A stretch of 64,000 bases of DNA from Haloplasma contractile (GTDB taxonomy: Bacteria > Bacillota_I > Bacilli_A > Haloplasmatales > Haloplasmataceae). Below are positions 8,574-20,642 of the stretch, piece by piece. Each line of letters begins with the position of its first letter. Position 1 is the stretch's first letter. The position numbers and the translations under genes are program-made. Under the pieces are notes generated by a model. That model saw nothing but the letters and a program-made list of their open reading frames with translations, made no database searches and was not told the origin of the DNA. The stretch is taken from NCBI GenBank assembly GCA_016841945.1, contig JAENYC010000001.1, positions 282,284 to 346,283 of the forward strand, in the 5' to 3' direction.

Positions 8574-10766
8574 TTATTTTGTCATCCTTTCTACAAAATA
8601 GATATCTTTTATTTTCTTAAGATTTTGTACGAGGTGATTTAGGCGGCCTGCATCTTCTATCAATATCTTAACTTTAATTGATGCTGTACTATCCTTATTC
8701 ACATTAGCTGATACAGCGACTATGTTAACACCTATTGTGTTAATGGAATTAATGACATCTGTTAATAAATTATTTCGATTAAAAGCTGTTATTAATAAAT
8801 CAACCTCATATTTTTTTCCTTCAAGATTTTTTGACCAATCAACATCAATCACGCGTTCATTATTTGTATCTTCTATATTTTTACAGTCTTTTTTATGAAT
8901 GGTAATCCCTTTTCCCTTTGTGACATATCCAATAATATCATCACCAGGAATAGGACTACAGCATTTAGATATTTTAATATGTGGATTATCAACGCCTTCA
9001 ACGATAATACCAGTATCACTCGTTTTATGCTGTTTAATTTTTTCTTCAGCTTTATCTTCATTAAAATGTTCTAAAATGGCTTTCACATCAAAATGATTAT
9101 CTTCATTTTCTGCTTTTTGAAGAATGGTTTGTATAGAAATAGTTTTCTTTCCTACTGCATATAATAATTCTTCTAACGAATTAACCCCTTGTTTTTGAAA
9201 TTTTTTTAGAAATTCTTCATTACTTAAAAAGTCCATTACATTAGGAACTTTACCTTCTAAAGCTTTATTTACAATATCTTTTCCTTGCTCTATATAAAGA
9301 TTACGATTTTGTTTATTGAAATATTGTTTAATTTTATTCTTAGCGTGCTGCGTCTTGACAATCTTAAACCACCCTTCACTAGGTCCATAAGATTGTTTAG
9401 ACGTTTTAATTTCAACCACATCACCGGTTTTTAATTCATAAGTTAACGGTACAATCTTTCCATTCACAATTGCACCCACTGTTTTATTTCCAATTTCACT
9501 ATGAATTCGATAAGCAAAATCAAGGGGAGTAGCCCCAGCTGGAAAATCTAGTACATCTCCATTTGGTGTGAATACATAGACATTAGCAGAAAATATATCG
9601 TCTTTCATTAAGTCTACAATACCATCTGCTTCATCATTTTCAGAATATTCCACCATATCTTTATACCATTTTAATTTCTTCTGGATTTCAACTTGTTCTT
9701 GCTCTGCACTATTATTTTTATGTTCCTTATATGCCCAATGTGCTGCAACACCATATTCTGCGACATTATCCATTTCTTCCGTACGAATTTGCACCTCAAA
9801 AATTTTTCCATTAGGACCTATTACCGTCGTATGTAACGACTGATACATATTAGGCTTAGGCATGGCAATATAGTCTTTAAAACGCTTTGGAATCGGTTTG
9901 AAATTCGCATGAATAATCCCTAAAACATGATAACAAGTCGCCTCATCCTTTACAATTAATCTTAGAGCTAATAAATCAAAAATCTCAGAGAATTCTTTGT
10001 TCTTTTCTCTCATTTTTTTATGGACACTATAGATATTTTTAATACGACCTTTTATTTCATATCTAACATCATATTCATCAAGTAATGCTTCTAATTCATC
10101 TATCATATAAGCAATATCTTGTTCACGTTCTTTTTGCTTTTCATTGATTAATCCCGCTACATAATAATATTCATCTACATCAATATAGCGTAAACATCTA
10201 TCTTCTAATTCTGATTTTAAACGATACATCCCTAATCGGTGGGCTATCGGTACAAAAATTTCGAGTGTTTCTTTACTAATAGATACTTGTTTTTCTTTAG
10301 GCATGTATTTTAGTGTCCTCATATTATGTAATCTATCAGCAAGTTTAATGATAATAACTCGTATGTCCTTCGCCATTGCAAGGAACATTTTTTGATGATT
10401 CTTTGCTAATGCTTGTTCTTTTGACACATACTTTAATTGTCCTAATTTAGAAACACCATCTACTAATGTGGTAATTTCTTCACCAAATTCTTGTGTCATC
10501 TCATAAACCGTCACACCTGTATCTTCTAATACATCATGTAATAAACCAGCGGCAATCGTATTTGGTCCAGCGTTAAAAGTAGTTAGAATATTCGCTACTT
10601 CTAACGGATGGATAATATATGGTTCACCTGACTTACGAAACTGATTATGATGTTTTTCATCAGCATATTTAAATGCTTTCTCTATAATAGACAAACTCTC
10701 TTTTTTCGTAATATAAGTTTTAGCTGATTGCATCAATTGTTCATATCTTAAGTCAATTTCAAACAT
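8574..10766 (-). CDS. relA: Bifunctional (p)ppGpp synthetase/hydrolase Rel
   Basis: 730 aa. The N-terminal HD hydrolase domain has [15 protein letters not shown] (about 70-85). The RelA_SpoT synthetase domain has [22 protein letters not shown] and AAHWAYKE (about 240-360). A TGS domain follows ([22 protein letters not shown], about 385-445), then a Zn-finger-type region with [13 protein letters not shown] (about 590) and a C-terminal ACT domain. It makes and degrades the stringent-response alarmone on stalled ribosomes. The ATG at 10766 is preferred over the GTG at 10775 because AAGGCGGTG lies at proper spacing before the ATG but overlaps the GTG. Order recJ-apt-rel-dtd is as in B. subtilis. 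Confidence 0.96.
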   Translation of the reverse strand: MFEIDLRYEQLMQSAKTYITKKESLSIIEKAFKYADEKHHNQFRKSGEPYIIHPLEVANILTTFNAGPNTIAAGLLHDVLEDTGVTVYEMTQEFGEEITTLVDGVSKLGQLKYVSKEQALAKNHQKMFLAMAKDIRVIIIKLADRLHNMRTLKYMPKEKQVSISKETLEIFVPIAHRLGMYRLKSELEDRCLRYIDVDEYYYVAGLINEKQKEREQDIAYMIDELEALLDEYDVRYEIKGRIKNIYSVHKKMREKNKEFSEIFDLLALRLIVKDEATCYHVLGIIHANFKPIPKRFKDYIAMPKPNMYQSLHTTVIGPNGKIFEVQIRTEEMDNVAEYGVAAHWAYKEHKNNSAEQEQVEIQKKLKWYKDMVEYSENDEADGIVDLMKDDIFSANVYVFTPNGDVLDFPAGATPLDFAYRIHSEIGNKTVGAIVNGKIVPLTYELKTGDVVEIKTSKQSYGPSEGWFKIVKTQHAKNKIKQYFNKQNRNLYIEQGKDIVNKALEGKVPNVMDFLSNEEFLKKFQKQGVNSLEELLYAVGKKTISIQTILQKAENEDNHFDVKAILEHFNEDKAEEKIKQHKTSDTGIIVEGVDNPHIKISKCCSPIPGDDIIGYVTKGKGITIHKKDCKNIEDTNNERVIDVDWSKNLEGKKYEVDLLITAFNRNNLLTDVINSINTIGVNIVAVSANVNKDSTASIKVKILIEDAGRLNHLVQNLKKIKDIYFVERMTK

Positions 10767-10800
10767 ACGATTCACCGCCTTACTTTTATTGCATCAAATT

Positions 10801-11313
10801 CTAGTATTGAATTAATGAGTATATATCATAATTTTTTAATCTATCTCTTCCTTTTAAGAATCCTAGTTCAATTAAAAACGCACATCCAACAACAATTCCT
10901 CCTAATTGTTCTACTAATTTTATTGACGCTTCTACTGTTCCGCCGGTGGCGAGTAAATCATCAATTATGACCACTTTCTCTCCTTTTTCAATCGCATCTT
11001 TATGAATACACAATTTACTAGAACCGTATTCTAAATCATATTCATATTCAATGGCTTCCCTTGGTAGTTTATCTGGTTTTCTGACGGGTACAAATCCCAC
11101 ACCCATTAAAGCTGCAACAGGTGTTCCAAATAAAAAGCCTCTGGCTTCTGGCCCAACAACTAAGGTTGCACCTTTTTCTTTTGCATATTCACTTAATTTT
11201 TCCATTGTGTATTTAAGCGCTTCCCCATTTTGCATCAATGGCGTAATATCTTTAAATAATATTCCTTTCTTTGGAAAATCAGGAACATCCGCTATAAATT
11301 TCTCAAGTTGCAT
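10801..11313 (-). CDS. apt: Adenine phosphoribosyltransferase
   Basis: 170 aa, normal length. It converts adenine plus PRPP to AMP (purine salvage). Motifs: [14 protein letters not shown] at the N terminus, [14 protein letters not shown], and the PRPP-binding loop [13 protein letters not shown] (about 117-129). Start ATG with GGAGGTTAAAT; this Shine-Dalgarno overlaps the last codons and stop of recJ (GAC GGA GGT TAA), so apt is coupled to recJ. The cluster with rel is conserved in Firmicutes. Confidence 0.96.
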   Translation of the reverse strand: MQLEKFIADVPDFPKKGILFKDITPLMQNGEALKYTMEKLSEYAKEKGATLVVGPEARGFLFGTPVAALMGVGFVPVRKPDKLPREAIEYEYDLEYGSSKLCIHKDAIEKGEKVVIIDDLLATGGTVEASIKLVEQLGGIVVGCAFLIELGFLKGRDRLKNYDIYSLIQY

Positions 11314-11315
11314 AT

Positions 11316-13544
11316 TTAACCTCCGTCTATAATTTTTTTTACTTTATTCATAAATTCTATATGTGAGGATAAAACAAGCTCTTCTTTCATTTTTACCTGT
11401 TCTATCACTTGTTGATAGGTCTTTGATTCCGTTAATTGTCTTTTTTCAGGGTTTTCAACAACAATGATTTTATTATTCTCTATTATAACAAAATTCAACT
11501 CAAAAAACACCTGTAATGATAGGTTTTGTAACTTTTTATTAAATCCCATCTTCTCTAACTGATTAAATACCGTTATATCATGCCGTTTAAACTGTTTAAA
11601 TCTTCGATATACTGTATATATTCGGGCTAATTTCTCACGGGTTATTAAATCTTCATAAGAAAAAATATCCTCACATTTTAAGATAAAATAGATATTTTCT
11701 ACATTGGGATGATTTAAAATCATATTTAAATCATCCATTGATTTGGGAATATCAATGATTACAATATCTTTTGTTAATTCAAGATGAGGAGAAAACAACT
11801 GACTATCTTGATAACCATAATCTTTATCAAAATAAAGATATAAAAATTCTTTATTCAATACTTTTTCATCAAAGGGTTTATTTCTATAATCAAATACTTG
11901 CTTATGATGACATCTCATATCTTCAATCATGATTTGATTCGTCACTGTATTCTGATAAGTATTGATTTCAAAGGTTCCAACAACGTCTAATAAATCGTGA
12001 TTATTTATATTATAAAATAAATCTCCCATATTAAAAGCAATTGCTTCTAAAAAAAGATTATTTTTTTGTATAAGAAGTTTTAAATGTTTATTTTGTTGTC
12101 CGATTTGCATGCATTGTATCACCTCAAACCCTTCTAATAAAAAAAGTGGCTTTTGATTGGATACACCATAAGGTCTTAATTTTTGTAATTCGTTGGTTAA
12201 ATTAAGATTAATGAAAGTCTCATTAAGTTTACTATCAATTCTTAAATAATTATAAAGCTCACCTGTTGCGAGTGCATGTAATCTTTGTCTAAATGGCGTT
12301 ATATTTTCTTCTTTTATAGTTAATCCCGCTGCCATCTTATGTCCACCATATTTCTCTAATAAATCTTCACATTTCATTAAATTTTCATGAAGCGGAAAAT
12401 CTTCAAGGGTACGACTAGACCCCTTATAAACACCATTTGATTTTGTCAATACTACCACTGGTTTATGATAAATATCAACTAAACGATTACAAATGATCCC
12501 CAATACACCTTCATGCCAACCTGCTTTGCTTACTACAATTACATTAAACTGCTGAAGATTTTGCTTTTTTATCTCGTCCATCGCTTCATAGACAATATCT
12601 TCTATCTTAGCTTTTCTATTTTGATTTAAGTTTTCAATATCAGATACTAATCCTTTCGCTTCTTCAAAATCTTCTGTCACAAGTAATCTTACCGATACAT
12701 TCCCATTATCCATTCTACCTGGTGCATTTAATCTTGGACCATAAATAAAACCTAATGAATATTCATCTACTGTTTTTATATTAGCGCTTTGTCTTAACAA
12801 GCGCAAACCAAGATGCGCTGTATGCCCTAGCTGTTTTATTCCCCATTTTACAATTGAGCGATTCTCACCTCTTAAACTCACCATATCACTATAGGTTCCT
12901 AAACAAGCTAAATCAATTAAATCATAAGGTGCCTCTCCCAATAAAGCATGGGCTAATTTAAAACTGACCCCACAGCCTGCTAATTCTTTAAACGGGTATT
13001 GTTCACCCTTTAAGTTTGCATGTAAGATGGCATATGCATCTGGAATGATTTCTTTTGGTTCATGGTGGTCAGTAATAATAAAGTCAACCCCCTGAGATTT
13101 TAAATAGTTAGCTTCTTCTATTCCCGTTATCCCATTATCAACTGTTATGATGATTTTAAAACCATGTTCAACAAACTTTTTAAAGGTATTAATATTTGGT
13201 CCATATCCCTCATTAAATCGACTTGGAATATAATAATATACATTTGCGTTTAATTTTTTTAATGTTTTATATAATATCGACACTCCTGTCACACCATCTA
13301 CATCAAAATCACCATAAATCATCACTTTTTCTTGATTTTTGATAGCCTCTTTTAATCTATTCACTACTTTTTCCATATGGTTAAATAAAAATGGGTCATG
13401 AAGGACTAATTCATCACTTAAAAATCGACTTTTTTCTAAATCATTTGTTAGATTTCGATTTTTAAATAATATATCTAAGATTTCATTTTCATGATTTACA
13501 TCATCTTTATACAATAATTTCCATTTAAATTGAGAATTAAACAT
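11316..13544 (-). CDS. recJ: Single-stranded-DNA exonuclease RecJ
   Basis: 742 aa. DHH phosphoesterase motifs in order: [12 protein letters not shown] (motif I), [18 protein letters not shown] (the DHH) and [10 protein letters not shown]; then the DHHA1 motif GGHKMAAGL, an OB-like segment and the C-terminal extension of the Bacillota RecJ. It degrades ssDNA 5' to 3' in RecF-pathway recombination and base-excision or mismatch repair. The ATG at 13544 is chosen because AAGGTGAT precedes it by 7 nt; the ATG at 13565 has no such site. The gene is divergent from spoVB, without the secDF genes that lie between them in B. subtilis. Confidence 0.95.
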   Translation of the reverse strand: MFNSQFKWKLLYKDDVNHENEILDILFKNRNLTNDLEKSRFLSDELVLHDPFLFNHMEKVVNRLKEAIKNQEKVMIYGDFDVDGVTGVSILYKTLKKLNANVYYYIPSRFNEGYGPNINTFKKFVEHGFKIIITVDNGITGIEEANYLKSQGVDFIITDHHEPKEIIPDAYAILHANLKGEQYPFKELAGCGVSFKLAHALLGEAPYDLIDLACLGTYSDMVSLRGENRSIVKWGIKQLGHTAHLGLRLLRQSANIKTVDEYSLGFIYGPRLNAPGRMDNGNVSVRLLVTEDFEEAKGLVSDIENLNQNRKAKIEDIVYEAMDEIKKQNLQQFNVIVVSKAGWHEGVLGIICNRLVDIYHKPVVVLTKSNGVYKGSSRTLEDFPLHENLMKCEDLLEKYGGHKMAAGLTIKEENITPFRQRLHALATGELYNYLRIDSKLNETFINLNLTNELQKLRPYGVSNQKPLFLLEGFEVIQCMQIGQQNKHLKLLIQKNNLFLEAIAFNMGDLFYNINNHDLLDVVGTFEINTYQNTVTNQIMIEDMRCHHKQVFDYRNKPFDEKVLNKEFLYLYFDKDYGYQDSQLFSPHLELTKDIVIIDIPKSMDDLNMILNHPNVENIYFILKCEDIFSYEDLITREKLARIYTVYRRFKQFKRHDITVFNQLEKMGFNKKLQNLSLQVFFELNFVIIENNKIIVVENPEKRQLTESKTYQQVIEQVKMKEELVLSSHIEFMNKVKKIIDGG

Positions 13545-13627
13545 CACTATCACCTTTTTAATCATAAAACAAATTCAATGTAATTATAATTGTATAAGAA
13601 AATGATTAATTTGAAAAGGTGAAAACG

Positions 13628-15151
13628 ATGAAAAAACAAACATTTATACAAGGAACTATTATTTTAGTCGTTGTTGGCATGGTTGTGAAGGTCTTAGGAC
13701 TCATCAATCGCATGGTAATCGCAAGGTTCTTAACCTCTGATGGTATTGGAATATATATGATGGTCATGCCAACTTTTATTCTACTGATAGCCCTTGCTCA
13801 ATTAGGATTTCCAATTGCGATAAGTAAATTAGTATCAGAAAACAATATTAAACAAAAGATATCAAATCAAACAATTGTATTAAAAGCCTTAAAAATCAGT
13901 GTCATTAATAGTTTAATATTAATAACAATACTATTATTATCTGCAAAATTTTTATCCTTTCATTTACTAAATGATAAAAGAACCTATTATCCGATATTGA
14001 CACTTATTCTCTTTGTTCCTTTAGTTTCATTCTCAAGTATTATAAAAGGCTATCTACACGGTTATAAAATCATGGGAGTTCCTTCATATAGTCAATTAAT
14101 TGAACAAATCGTCCGTATATCAACGAGTATTACACTGGTTTTAATATTGTTACCCTATAGTATTGAACTGGCTGTATGTGGTGCCATTATATCGATGTCT
14201 TTAGGCGAGGTTGCATCGCTTATCTATATGATATACAAAATTAAAAATAAACGTTCATGGTATCATATCTTAAAAAAAAGAGATGAAGATAAATCTTCTG
14301 AAAAAAATATTACTAAAGACATCTTAACCATTTCACTTCCTGCAACAGGTAGCCGATTAATTGGTTCTATCTCACATTTCTTTGAGCCAATTATCTTCTC
14401 TTTTGCGATGATATCAATTGGAATTAGTAGTCACTATGTAACACGAATTTATGGTCAAATTACTGGCTATACTATCTCTTTATTGTTGGTTCCCTCTTTT
14501 TTATGTGTTGCCTTTTCAACACCACTTATTCCGATAATTTCAGAATCCTATGTGAAAAAAAATAGTGAAAAAATCAGTCACTATTTTAATCTATCCATTT
14601 TCTTGTCATTTCTTACGGGGAGTCTTTTTACTATCATCTTAACACTTTATCCTAAAGAACTAATGCAACTCTTTTTTAATACAACCGACGGTGTTATTTT
14701 CTTATCCTATATGGCCCCCTTATTTCTCATTCATTATTTTCAACTTCCCATTACTTCTACATTACATGCCGTCAATAAAGCAAAAGCGGCCATGATAAAT
14801 ACCTTGATAGGTGCTTTAATAAAACTCTTCCTCGTCTATGTTTTAGTGAGCAATCCAAGTATTAATGTGCATGGATTAACATCAGCAATCATCGTCAACT
14901 CAATATTAGTCACAATACTAGATTTTATTATTCTACGCAAAACAATTAAAATCACCTATCATTTTAAAACAATTTTTAATGCTTTTTCATTATTCATTAT
15001 TACTTATTTAATTGGCAGTATTATCAAACAATCAAATCATATTAATCCATTCCTCAACATTCTCATCATTAGTTTATTCTTCATAAGTTTTTTATTACTA
15101 TTTAATATTGGCGATATTAGAAAAATAAAGAACCAACTCTTTAATCACTAG
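13628..15151 (+). CDS. spoVB: SpoVB-type polysaccharide flippase (MOP/MATE superfamily)
   Basis: 507 aa with about 14 hydrophobic segments. The N terminus (MKKQTFIQGTIILVVVGMVVKVLGLINRMVIARFL) and GIGIYMMVMPTF are typical of the SpoVB/YtgP lipid-linked oligosaccharide flippase group. In B. subtilis SpoVB is needed for spore cortex synthesis. ATG 13628 follows AAAAGGTGAAAACG; the GTG at 13619 overlaps this site and is less likely. Its place beside DUF421, TIGR04086 and yajC matches B. subtilis spoVB-yrbG-yrzE-yrbF and favours the spoVB assignment over other flippases. Its last 11 nt overlap the convergent DUF421 gene. Confidence 0.87.
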   Translation: MKKQTFIQGTIILVVVGMVVKVLGLINRMVIARFLTSDGIGIYMMVMPTFILLIALAQLGFPIAISKLVSENNIKQKISNQTIVLKALKISVINSLILITILLLSAKFLSFHLLNDKRTYYPILTLILFVPLVSFSSIIKGYLHGYKIMGVPSYSQLIEQIVRISTSITLVLILLPYSIELAVCGAIISMSLGEVASLIYMIYKIKNKRSWYHILKKRDEDKSSEKNITKDILTISLPATGSRLIGSISHFFEPIIFSFAMISIGISSHYVTRIYGQITGYTISLLLVPSFLCVAFSTPLIPIISESYVKKNSEKISHYFNLSIFLSFLTGSLFTIILTLYPKELMQLFFNTTDGVIFLSYMAPLFLIHYFQLPITSTLHAVNKAKAAMINTLIGALIKLFLVYVLVSNPSINVHGLTSAIIVNSILVTILDFIILRKTIKITYHFKTIFNAFSLFIITYLIGSIIKQSNHINPFLNILIISLFFISFLLLFNIGDIRKIKNQLFNH

Positions 15152-15785
15152 TGTCGGTTTTAATGATGAATAATTCATCATGTTCGTAATTTGCATATAA
15201 TATTTTTTTAATATCATCATACCCCTTATCTTTTAATATTTGTTTTACATCCTCTTCATTAATATCTAAATATCTAAAATTCTCTTTTATAAAATGACCT
15301 GAGATAATAACAGGTAATGGAGATATTTTAGATTCTCCTTTCTTAAATACTGATAATGTTCCACCGACTTCTAGTATCGCATAATCAACTTCTGAAATAG
15401 AACGAATGTCTTTATCCCTTAATTGATTTAATAAATCATCAAATGTATATTTTTGTTTATTCATTTCTTTATAATCAACCCTTCCATTGGCAATTAATAC
15501 TGAAGGTGTTCCTTCAATTTTATCACGCACTTTCGAATTCTTAAGGGTGATATAACTTAATACTTTTTGTAGGAAAACTAATAATCCAATCGCTATTACA
15601 GAGTAGAATAGAGGTTTTTCTAACTCTTCTATAGAAAAAACAGAAATTTCAGCGATCATGAGAAAAATAATCAAATCAACCACATTTAATTCACCTATTT
15701 CACGTTTTCCCATGATTCGAAACGTAATAAAGATAATACCATAGTTAATAAAAACACGAAAAGTTAGTTGAAATATTTCATACAT
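15141..15785 (-). CDS. DUF421 (YetF/YrbG-like) membrane protein
   Basis: 214 aa. Three N-terminal membrane segments (about 8-28, 35-55, 60-80) are followed by the two-part cytosolic DUF421 region: GTPSVLIANGRVDYKEMNKQKYTFDDLLNQLRDKDIRSISEVDYAILEVGGTLSVFKK. Family members are common in spore-formers; some have been linked to spore germination or spore properties, but the biochemical role is unknown. Neighbours spoVB, TIGR04086 and yajC correspond to the B. subtilis yrbG locus. Its 3' end overlaps spoVB by 11 nt, tail to tail. Confidence 0.88.
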   Translation of the reverse strand: MYEIFQLTFRVFINYGIIFITFRIMGKREIGELNVVDLIIFLMIAEISVFSIEELEKPLFYSVIAIGLLVFLQKVLSYITLKNSKVRDKIEGTPSVLIANGRVDYKEMNKQKYTFDDLLNQLRDKDIRSISEVDYAILEVGGTLSVFKKGESKISPLPVIISGHFIKENFRYLDINEEDVKQILKDKGYDDIKKILYANYEHDELFIIKTDTSD

Positions 15786-15878
15786 AAGATCACCTTAAAT
15801 TTCTTAAATATATGTTATTTATTTATTCTATTAAATATTCTTTCATCATATAATTTTATTAGAAAGGGTGGTGTTATC

Positions 15879-16253
15879 ATGACTAGCAATTTTAAAAAAA
15901 ATATCTTTATATTATTAATATGGCTTATATTATCGCTAATTATAATCGCAGCATCATCAATATTAGTATATTTTAAGTTAATTAGTATCAATGAAAAATC
16001 AATATACATTTTTGTATGTGGTATTATACTATTTATCATACTGGGATTCGTAAGTGGTAATATTAAACAAAAAAAAGGCTTATTAAATGGGTTACTTATG
16101 TCCTTGTTTGTAATTATTATTCTTATCCTCGTTCAATTTTTAGGATTTAATGAAAAATTGTCACTAAGTCTTTTAGCTAAATACTTAGTATTTATGCTAT
16201 CTGGTGGTTTAGGTGGAATATTTGGTGTTAATTTTAAACCAGTTGAAAGGTAA
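15879..16253 (+). CDS. TIGR04086-type (YrzE-like) four-helix membrane protein
   Basis: 124 aa with four membrane segments, ending GGLGGIFGVNF, as in the TIGR04086 family of small Bacillota membrane proteins of unknown function. The start is ATG 15879 after AGAAAGGGTGGTGTTATC; the reading frame is open further upstream but without a ribosome site. In B. subtilis the equivalent yrzE sits between yajC (yrbF) and yrbG; here the gene has the opposite orientation to both but keeps the neighbourhood. Confidence 0.7.
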   Translation: MTSNFKKNIFILLIWLILSLIIIAASSILVYFKLISINEKSIYIFVCGIILFIILGFVSGNIKQKKGLLNGLLMSLFVIIILILVQFLGFNEKLSLSLLAKYLVFMLSGGLGGIFGVNFKPVER

Positions 16254-16256
16254 ATG

Positions 16257-16284
16257 AGTCCACAGGTGTGGACTTTTTTATTTT
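16257..16284 (+). terminator. Strong terminator after the TIGR04086 gene
   Basis: The perfect stem AGTCCACA/TGTGGACT with loop GG is followed by a T-rich tract (TTTTTTATTTTT). It begins 4 nt after the stop codon. Confidence 0.9.
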
Positions 16285-16343
16285 TACATATGTTAAATCA
16301 GTTAAAATATGTTATAATAAAAAAAAATGATGAAGGTGATTTG

Positions 16344-16730
16344 ATGAATCAAAAATTTGAATACTATATACAGAAGATATTAAACAAAGTACTTTTACAA
16401 CTTATACTATGTATCTTATTAAGTTCCATCCACATTATACTATCAATCATTTTTAGATTTAGAATAGGATCTTACTTTGTTCCTGTTATCTATATTATTA
16501 TTTTAATCCTATTATTAACTGGTGTTGTTATTAATTATTTATTATATAGAAAAAATATATGGTTGTTGAAACACTATGAAGAAGAAAAACAAAGAGTGAT
16601 ACAACGTATTAATAAGTACAAAAGTGATGAATCAAATGGTATTAAGTCTTATTTATTTAATCTATTTAATAAAAATTCATTTAAACATTATGATGAAGCC
16701 ATAAAGTCCTTAAAAGAGGAAAAATCGTGA
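16344..16730 (+). CDS. Small two-helix membrane protein, unknown (first of a pair)
   Basis: 128 aa. Two membrane segments (about 15-38 and 45-67) are followed by a charged cytosolic helix ending KHYDEAIKSLKEEKS. The start at ATG 16344 has AAGGTGAT just upstream; the frame stays open to the left but crosses the terminator, so the longer version is rejected. It overlaps the next gene by 4 nt (GTGA). The two products share layout (MNQ-F-E N terminus, two helices, and a tail ending in EAI/QAL-plus-Lys) and look like diverged paralogues. No family recognised. Confidence 0.65.
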   Translation: MNQKFEYYIQKILNKVLLQLILCILLSSIHIILSIIFRFRIGSYFVPVIYIIILILLLTGVVINYLLYRKNIWLLKHYEEEKQRVIQRINKYKSDESNGIKSYLFNLFNKNSFKHYDEAIKSLKEEKS

Positions 16731-17110
16731 ATCAAACATTTGAAGAAAATATCAATATTATCATACACATCTTAAAAAATCGTATTAAGACGATAAATAT
16801 TTTAACCTCATTTATTTTTGTAATTGCTGTTATTTTTACCATTTTATTTTCAAGTTATATCACCTACATTATATTTATCTATATACTAAGTTTATTAACT
16901 TTTTGTATTCAATTTTTATTTAAATATATGATAAAAAAACTAAAGGAATTGTTAGAAACCTATCAAATAGATACTCAAGAAGTAATTGATTATATAGATA
17001 TTGAAATTCGAAACGCTAAAAATCATGAACATCATTTCATCATGAAAACCCACTATAAGAATATCATGAACCATTACATTCAAGCTTTAGAAGCCTTAAA
17101 AAATAAATAA
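16727..17110 (+). CDS. Small two-helix membrane protein, unknown (second of a pair)
   Basis: 127 aa. Membrane segments at about 24-44 and 48-68; a basic loop (KYMIKKLKELLETYQ) and a helical, His-rich tail (NHEHHFIMKTHYKNIMNHYIQALEALKNK). Start GTG at 16727, overlapping the preceding stop by 4 nt, so expression is coupled. Like its neighbour it begins MNQ.F and ends in an amphipathic helix. A function cannot be assigned; a hetero-oligomer with the upstream product is an inference from coupling and similarity. Confidence 0.65.
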   Translation: MNQTFEENINIIIHILKNRIKTINILTSFIFVIAVIFTILFSSYITYIIFIYILSLLTFCIQFLFKYMIKKLKELLETYQIDTQEVIDYIDIEIRNAKNHEHHFIMKTHYKNIMNHYIQALEALKNK

Positions 17111-17121
17111 TAATTGATTAT

Positions 17122-17153
17122 AAAAAAAGATTGTATCTCTACAATCTTTTTTT
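17122..17153. terminator. Bidirectional terminator between the small membrane proteins and yajC
   Basis: The stem GATTGTA/TACAATC with loop TCTC is flanked by A7 on the left and T7 on the right, so it can act for both the plus-strand pair and the minus-strand yajC unit. Confidence 0.88.
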
Positions 17154-17154
17154 A

Positions 17155-17424
17155 TTATTCATTCACAATGCGTTTAATCGCACCTTTTTCCAATTTTAAT
17201 TTAGCACCACTAGCAAGAGTAAGTGTTATCACATCATCTTTTATATCTTCTATTATGCCATAGATGCCACCAATAGATACGACTTTGTTTCCTTTTTGAA
17301 GTTGAGACTGCATTTCATAAATTTGTTGACGTCGTTTCTTTTCTGGTCTCATGATGAAAAAATAAATCACCACGAAAAATAAAACAATTGGAATTACTAA
17401 TCCAAATATTTGTTCTGGATTCAT
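17155..17424 (-). CDS. yajC: Preprotein translocase accessory subunit YajC
   Basis: 89 aa. One N-terminal membrane helix (about 7-25), then FIMRPEKKRRQQIYEM and the beta-rich SH3-like domain (LQKGNKVVSIGGIYGIIEDIKDDVITL...GAKLKLEKGAIKRIV) with the diagnostic glycines. It binds SecDF in the Sec holotranslocon; no secDF is present in the usual place nearby. It is last in the unit ruvA-ruvB-queA-tgt-yajC, whose order matches B. subtilis. Confidence 0.95.
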   Translation of the reverse strand: MNPEQIFGLVIPIVLFFVVIYFFIMRPEKKRRQQIYEMQSQLQKGNKVVSIGGIYGIIEDIKDDVITLTLASGAKLKLEKGAIKRIVNE

Positions 17425-17441
17425 ATTGTATCTCTCCTTTT

Positions 17442-18584
<1,143 letters not shown>

Positions 18585-18601
18585 TTATTATCATCCATTC
18601 T

Positions 18602-19630
18602 TTATATAATGAACATGGCATCACCAAAACTAAAAAAACGGTATCTCTCCTTGATTGCTTCTTGATATGCTTTCATTATCTTATCTTTTGATGCAAAAGC
18701 AGAAACTAGCATAATTAACGTTGATTTAGGTAAATGAAAATTAGTAATCAATCCATTAATTCCTTTAAATTCGTAACCAGGATAAATAAATATATCAGTA
18801 TATCCACTACTCTCTTTAAATTCACCCTTATACTTACTTGCGATTGTTTCTAATGTTCTTGTCGAGGTTGTGCCTACTGTAATGATTCTTTTATTATTCT
18901 TTTTCGTTTGGTTTAAAATATGAGCTGTTTTTTCAGACAATTGATAATATTCACGATGCATTTTATGTTCAGTGACTTTAGATACGGTCACAGGTCTAAA
19001 TGTACCTAACCCTACATGTAACGTTAGGTAGGCAATATGAATCCCTCTAATTTCAATTCGTTTTAATAAGGACTCAGTAAAATGCAATCCTGCTGTTGGT
19101 GCTGCCGCTGAACCTATTACTTTACTATAGACGGTTTGATAACGGTCCTTATCTTCTAATTTCTCAGTAATATATGGGGGGAGTGGCATTTCCCCTAGTT
19201 TATCTAGGACTTCATAAAAAATACCTTCATAAAAAAATTTAAAATAGCGTCTTCCTTCATCGAATGTTTTAATACATTTGGCTTTTAACATGCCATCACC
19301 AAAAGTGATGATGGTGCCTATTTTTACACGTTTAGCTGGTTTACATAAGGTGTCCCATATATCATTTTCTTTTTGATTTAAAAGAAGTACTTCGATATGT
19401 GCATTTGTTTCATTCTTAGTTCCAAATAATCTTGCAGGCATCACCCTAGTATCATTTAAAACTAGTGTGTCTCCTTTATCAAGATAGTTAATAATATCAT
19501 AAAATTTCCGATGATTGATTTCTCCTGTTGTTTTGTTCAATACTAATAAACGTGATTCATCACGATTCTTTAGTGGTGTCTGTGCAATAAGTTCTTTTGG
19601 TAAATCGAAATCAAAGTCTTCTACACGCAT
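18602..19630 (-). CDS. queA: S-adenosylmethionine:tRNA ribosyltransferase-isomerase
   Basis: 342 aa. It converts preQ1-tRNA to epoxyqueuosine-tRNA using the ribosyl moiety of SAM. Family blocks visible: [68 protein letters not shown] and [18 protein letters not shown]. It directly precedes tgt in the same unit and lies 3 nt after ruvB, the canonical ruvAB-queA-tgt arrangement. Confidence 0.97.
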   Translation of the reverse strand: MRVEDFDFDLPKELIAQTPLKNRDESRLLVLNKTTGEINHRKFYDIINYLDKGDTLVLNDTRVMPARLFGTKNETNAHIEVLLLNQKENDIWDTLCKPAKRVKIGTIITFGDGMLKAKCIKTFDEGRRYFKFFYEGIFYEVLDKLGEMPLPPYITEKLEDKDRYQTVYSKVIGSAAAPTAGLHFTESLLKRIEIRGIHIAYLTLHVGLGTFRPVTVSKVTEHKMHREYYQLSEKTAHILNQTKKNNKRIITVGTTSTRTLETIASKYKGEFKESSGYTDIFIYPGYEFKGINGLITNFHLPKSTLIMLVSAFASKDKIMKAYQEAIKERYRFFSFGDAMFII

Positions 19631-19633
19631 TTG

Positions 19634-20629
19634 TTAACCTCTTTCTATGTTTAAATGCAGATATGCTTTTTCAGTTGCAACACGTCCTCTAGTTGTGCGT
19701 TTAATAAATCCTTCTTGGAGTAAAAATGGTTCATATACATCTTCTAGTGTTTGCGTTTCCTCTCCAATTGATGCAGCAAGCGCTTCAACACCAACTGGTC
19801 CACCATTAAATCTTTCAATAATTCCAAGTAAATATTTATGGTCGGTATAATCTAGTCCTGCCTCATCAACATTCATTTTGTTTAATGATTCTTTACATAT
19901 TTTCAAAGTGATTTTGCCGTTCCCTAATACTTGCGCAAAATCACGAACTCTTCTGAACAAACGATTAGCAACACGTGGTGTCCCTCTTGAACGTTTTGCT
20001 AGTTCTATTGCTGCATCTTGATCAATTGGAAATTCAAATATACGTGAAGTTCTTAATACAATTTTTTGTAAATCTTTAATTGAATAATATTCTAAATGAC
20101 TGACAACTCCAAAACGATCCCTTAATGGACCGGATAAATCTCCTGCACGAGTTGTTGCACCCACTAATGTAAAAGGCGGTAAATCAAGCCGAATAGACCT
20201 TGCAGTTGTATCCTTACCGACAACAATATCTAAAACATAATCTTCCATTGCTGGATATAATATTTCTTCTATACTTCTTGGTAATCTGTGAATCTCATCA
20301 ATAAACAAAACATCACCAGGTGATAAAGTTGTTAGAATCGCCGCTAAATCTCCACCACGTTCAATTGTAGGACCAGATGTATGTTTAATCTTTACATTCA
20401 TTTCATAGGCAATAATATTGGCCAATGTTGTTTTCCCTAAACCTGGAGGACCATATAATAGACAGTGGTCTAAGGCTTCATTTCGCATCTTAGCAGCTTT
20501 AATAAAGATGTGTATGTTTTCCTTTATTTTGTTTTGCCCTACATACTGACAAAAGTCTTGGGGTCTTAAAGATAATTCTACATCATCTTCACTCATTTTA
20601 GATGCGGTCACAATGCGCTCATCTTCCAT
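19634..20629 (-). CDS. ruvB: Holliday junction branch-migration ATPase RuvB
   Basis: 331 aa. Walker [11 protein letters not shown] (59-68), Walker [24 protein letters not shown], sensor motif [21 protein letters not shown] and a C-terminal winged helix ([16 protein letters not shown]...[14 protein letters not shown]). It forms the hexameric motor with RuvA. It is cotranscribed with ruvA, 13 nt upstream. Confidence 0.98.
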   Translation of the reverse strand: MEDERIVTASKMSEDDVELSLRPQDFCQYVGQNKIKENIHIFIKAAKMRNEALDHCLLYGPPGLGKTTLANIIAYEMNVKIKHTSGPTIERGGDLAAILTTLSPGDVLFIDEIHRLPRSIEEILYPAMEDYVLDIVVGKDTTARSIRLDLPPFTLVGATTRAGDLSGPLRDRFGVVSHLEYYSIKDLQKIVLRTSRIFEFPIDQDAAIELAKRSRGTPRVANRLFRRVRDFAQVLGNGKITLKICKESLNKMNVDEAGLDYTDHKYLLGIIERFNGGPVGVEALAASIGEETQTLEDVYEPFLLQEGFIKRTTRGRVATEKAYLHLNIERG

Positions 20630-20642
20630 CTTTTAATCCTCC

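Noticed and set aside
8873-9061. Short minus-strand reading frame inside rel
   Set aside because: It overlaps the well-supported rel gene in another frame and has no ribosome site of its own.
13545-13627. Promoters for recJ and spoVB
   Set aside because: Several AT-rich hexamers match weakly, but none has convincing paired boxes on either strand.
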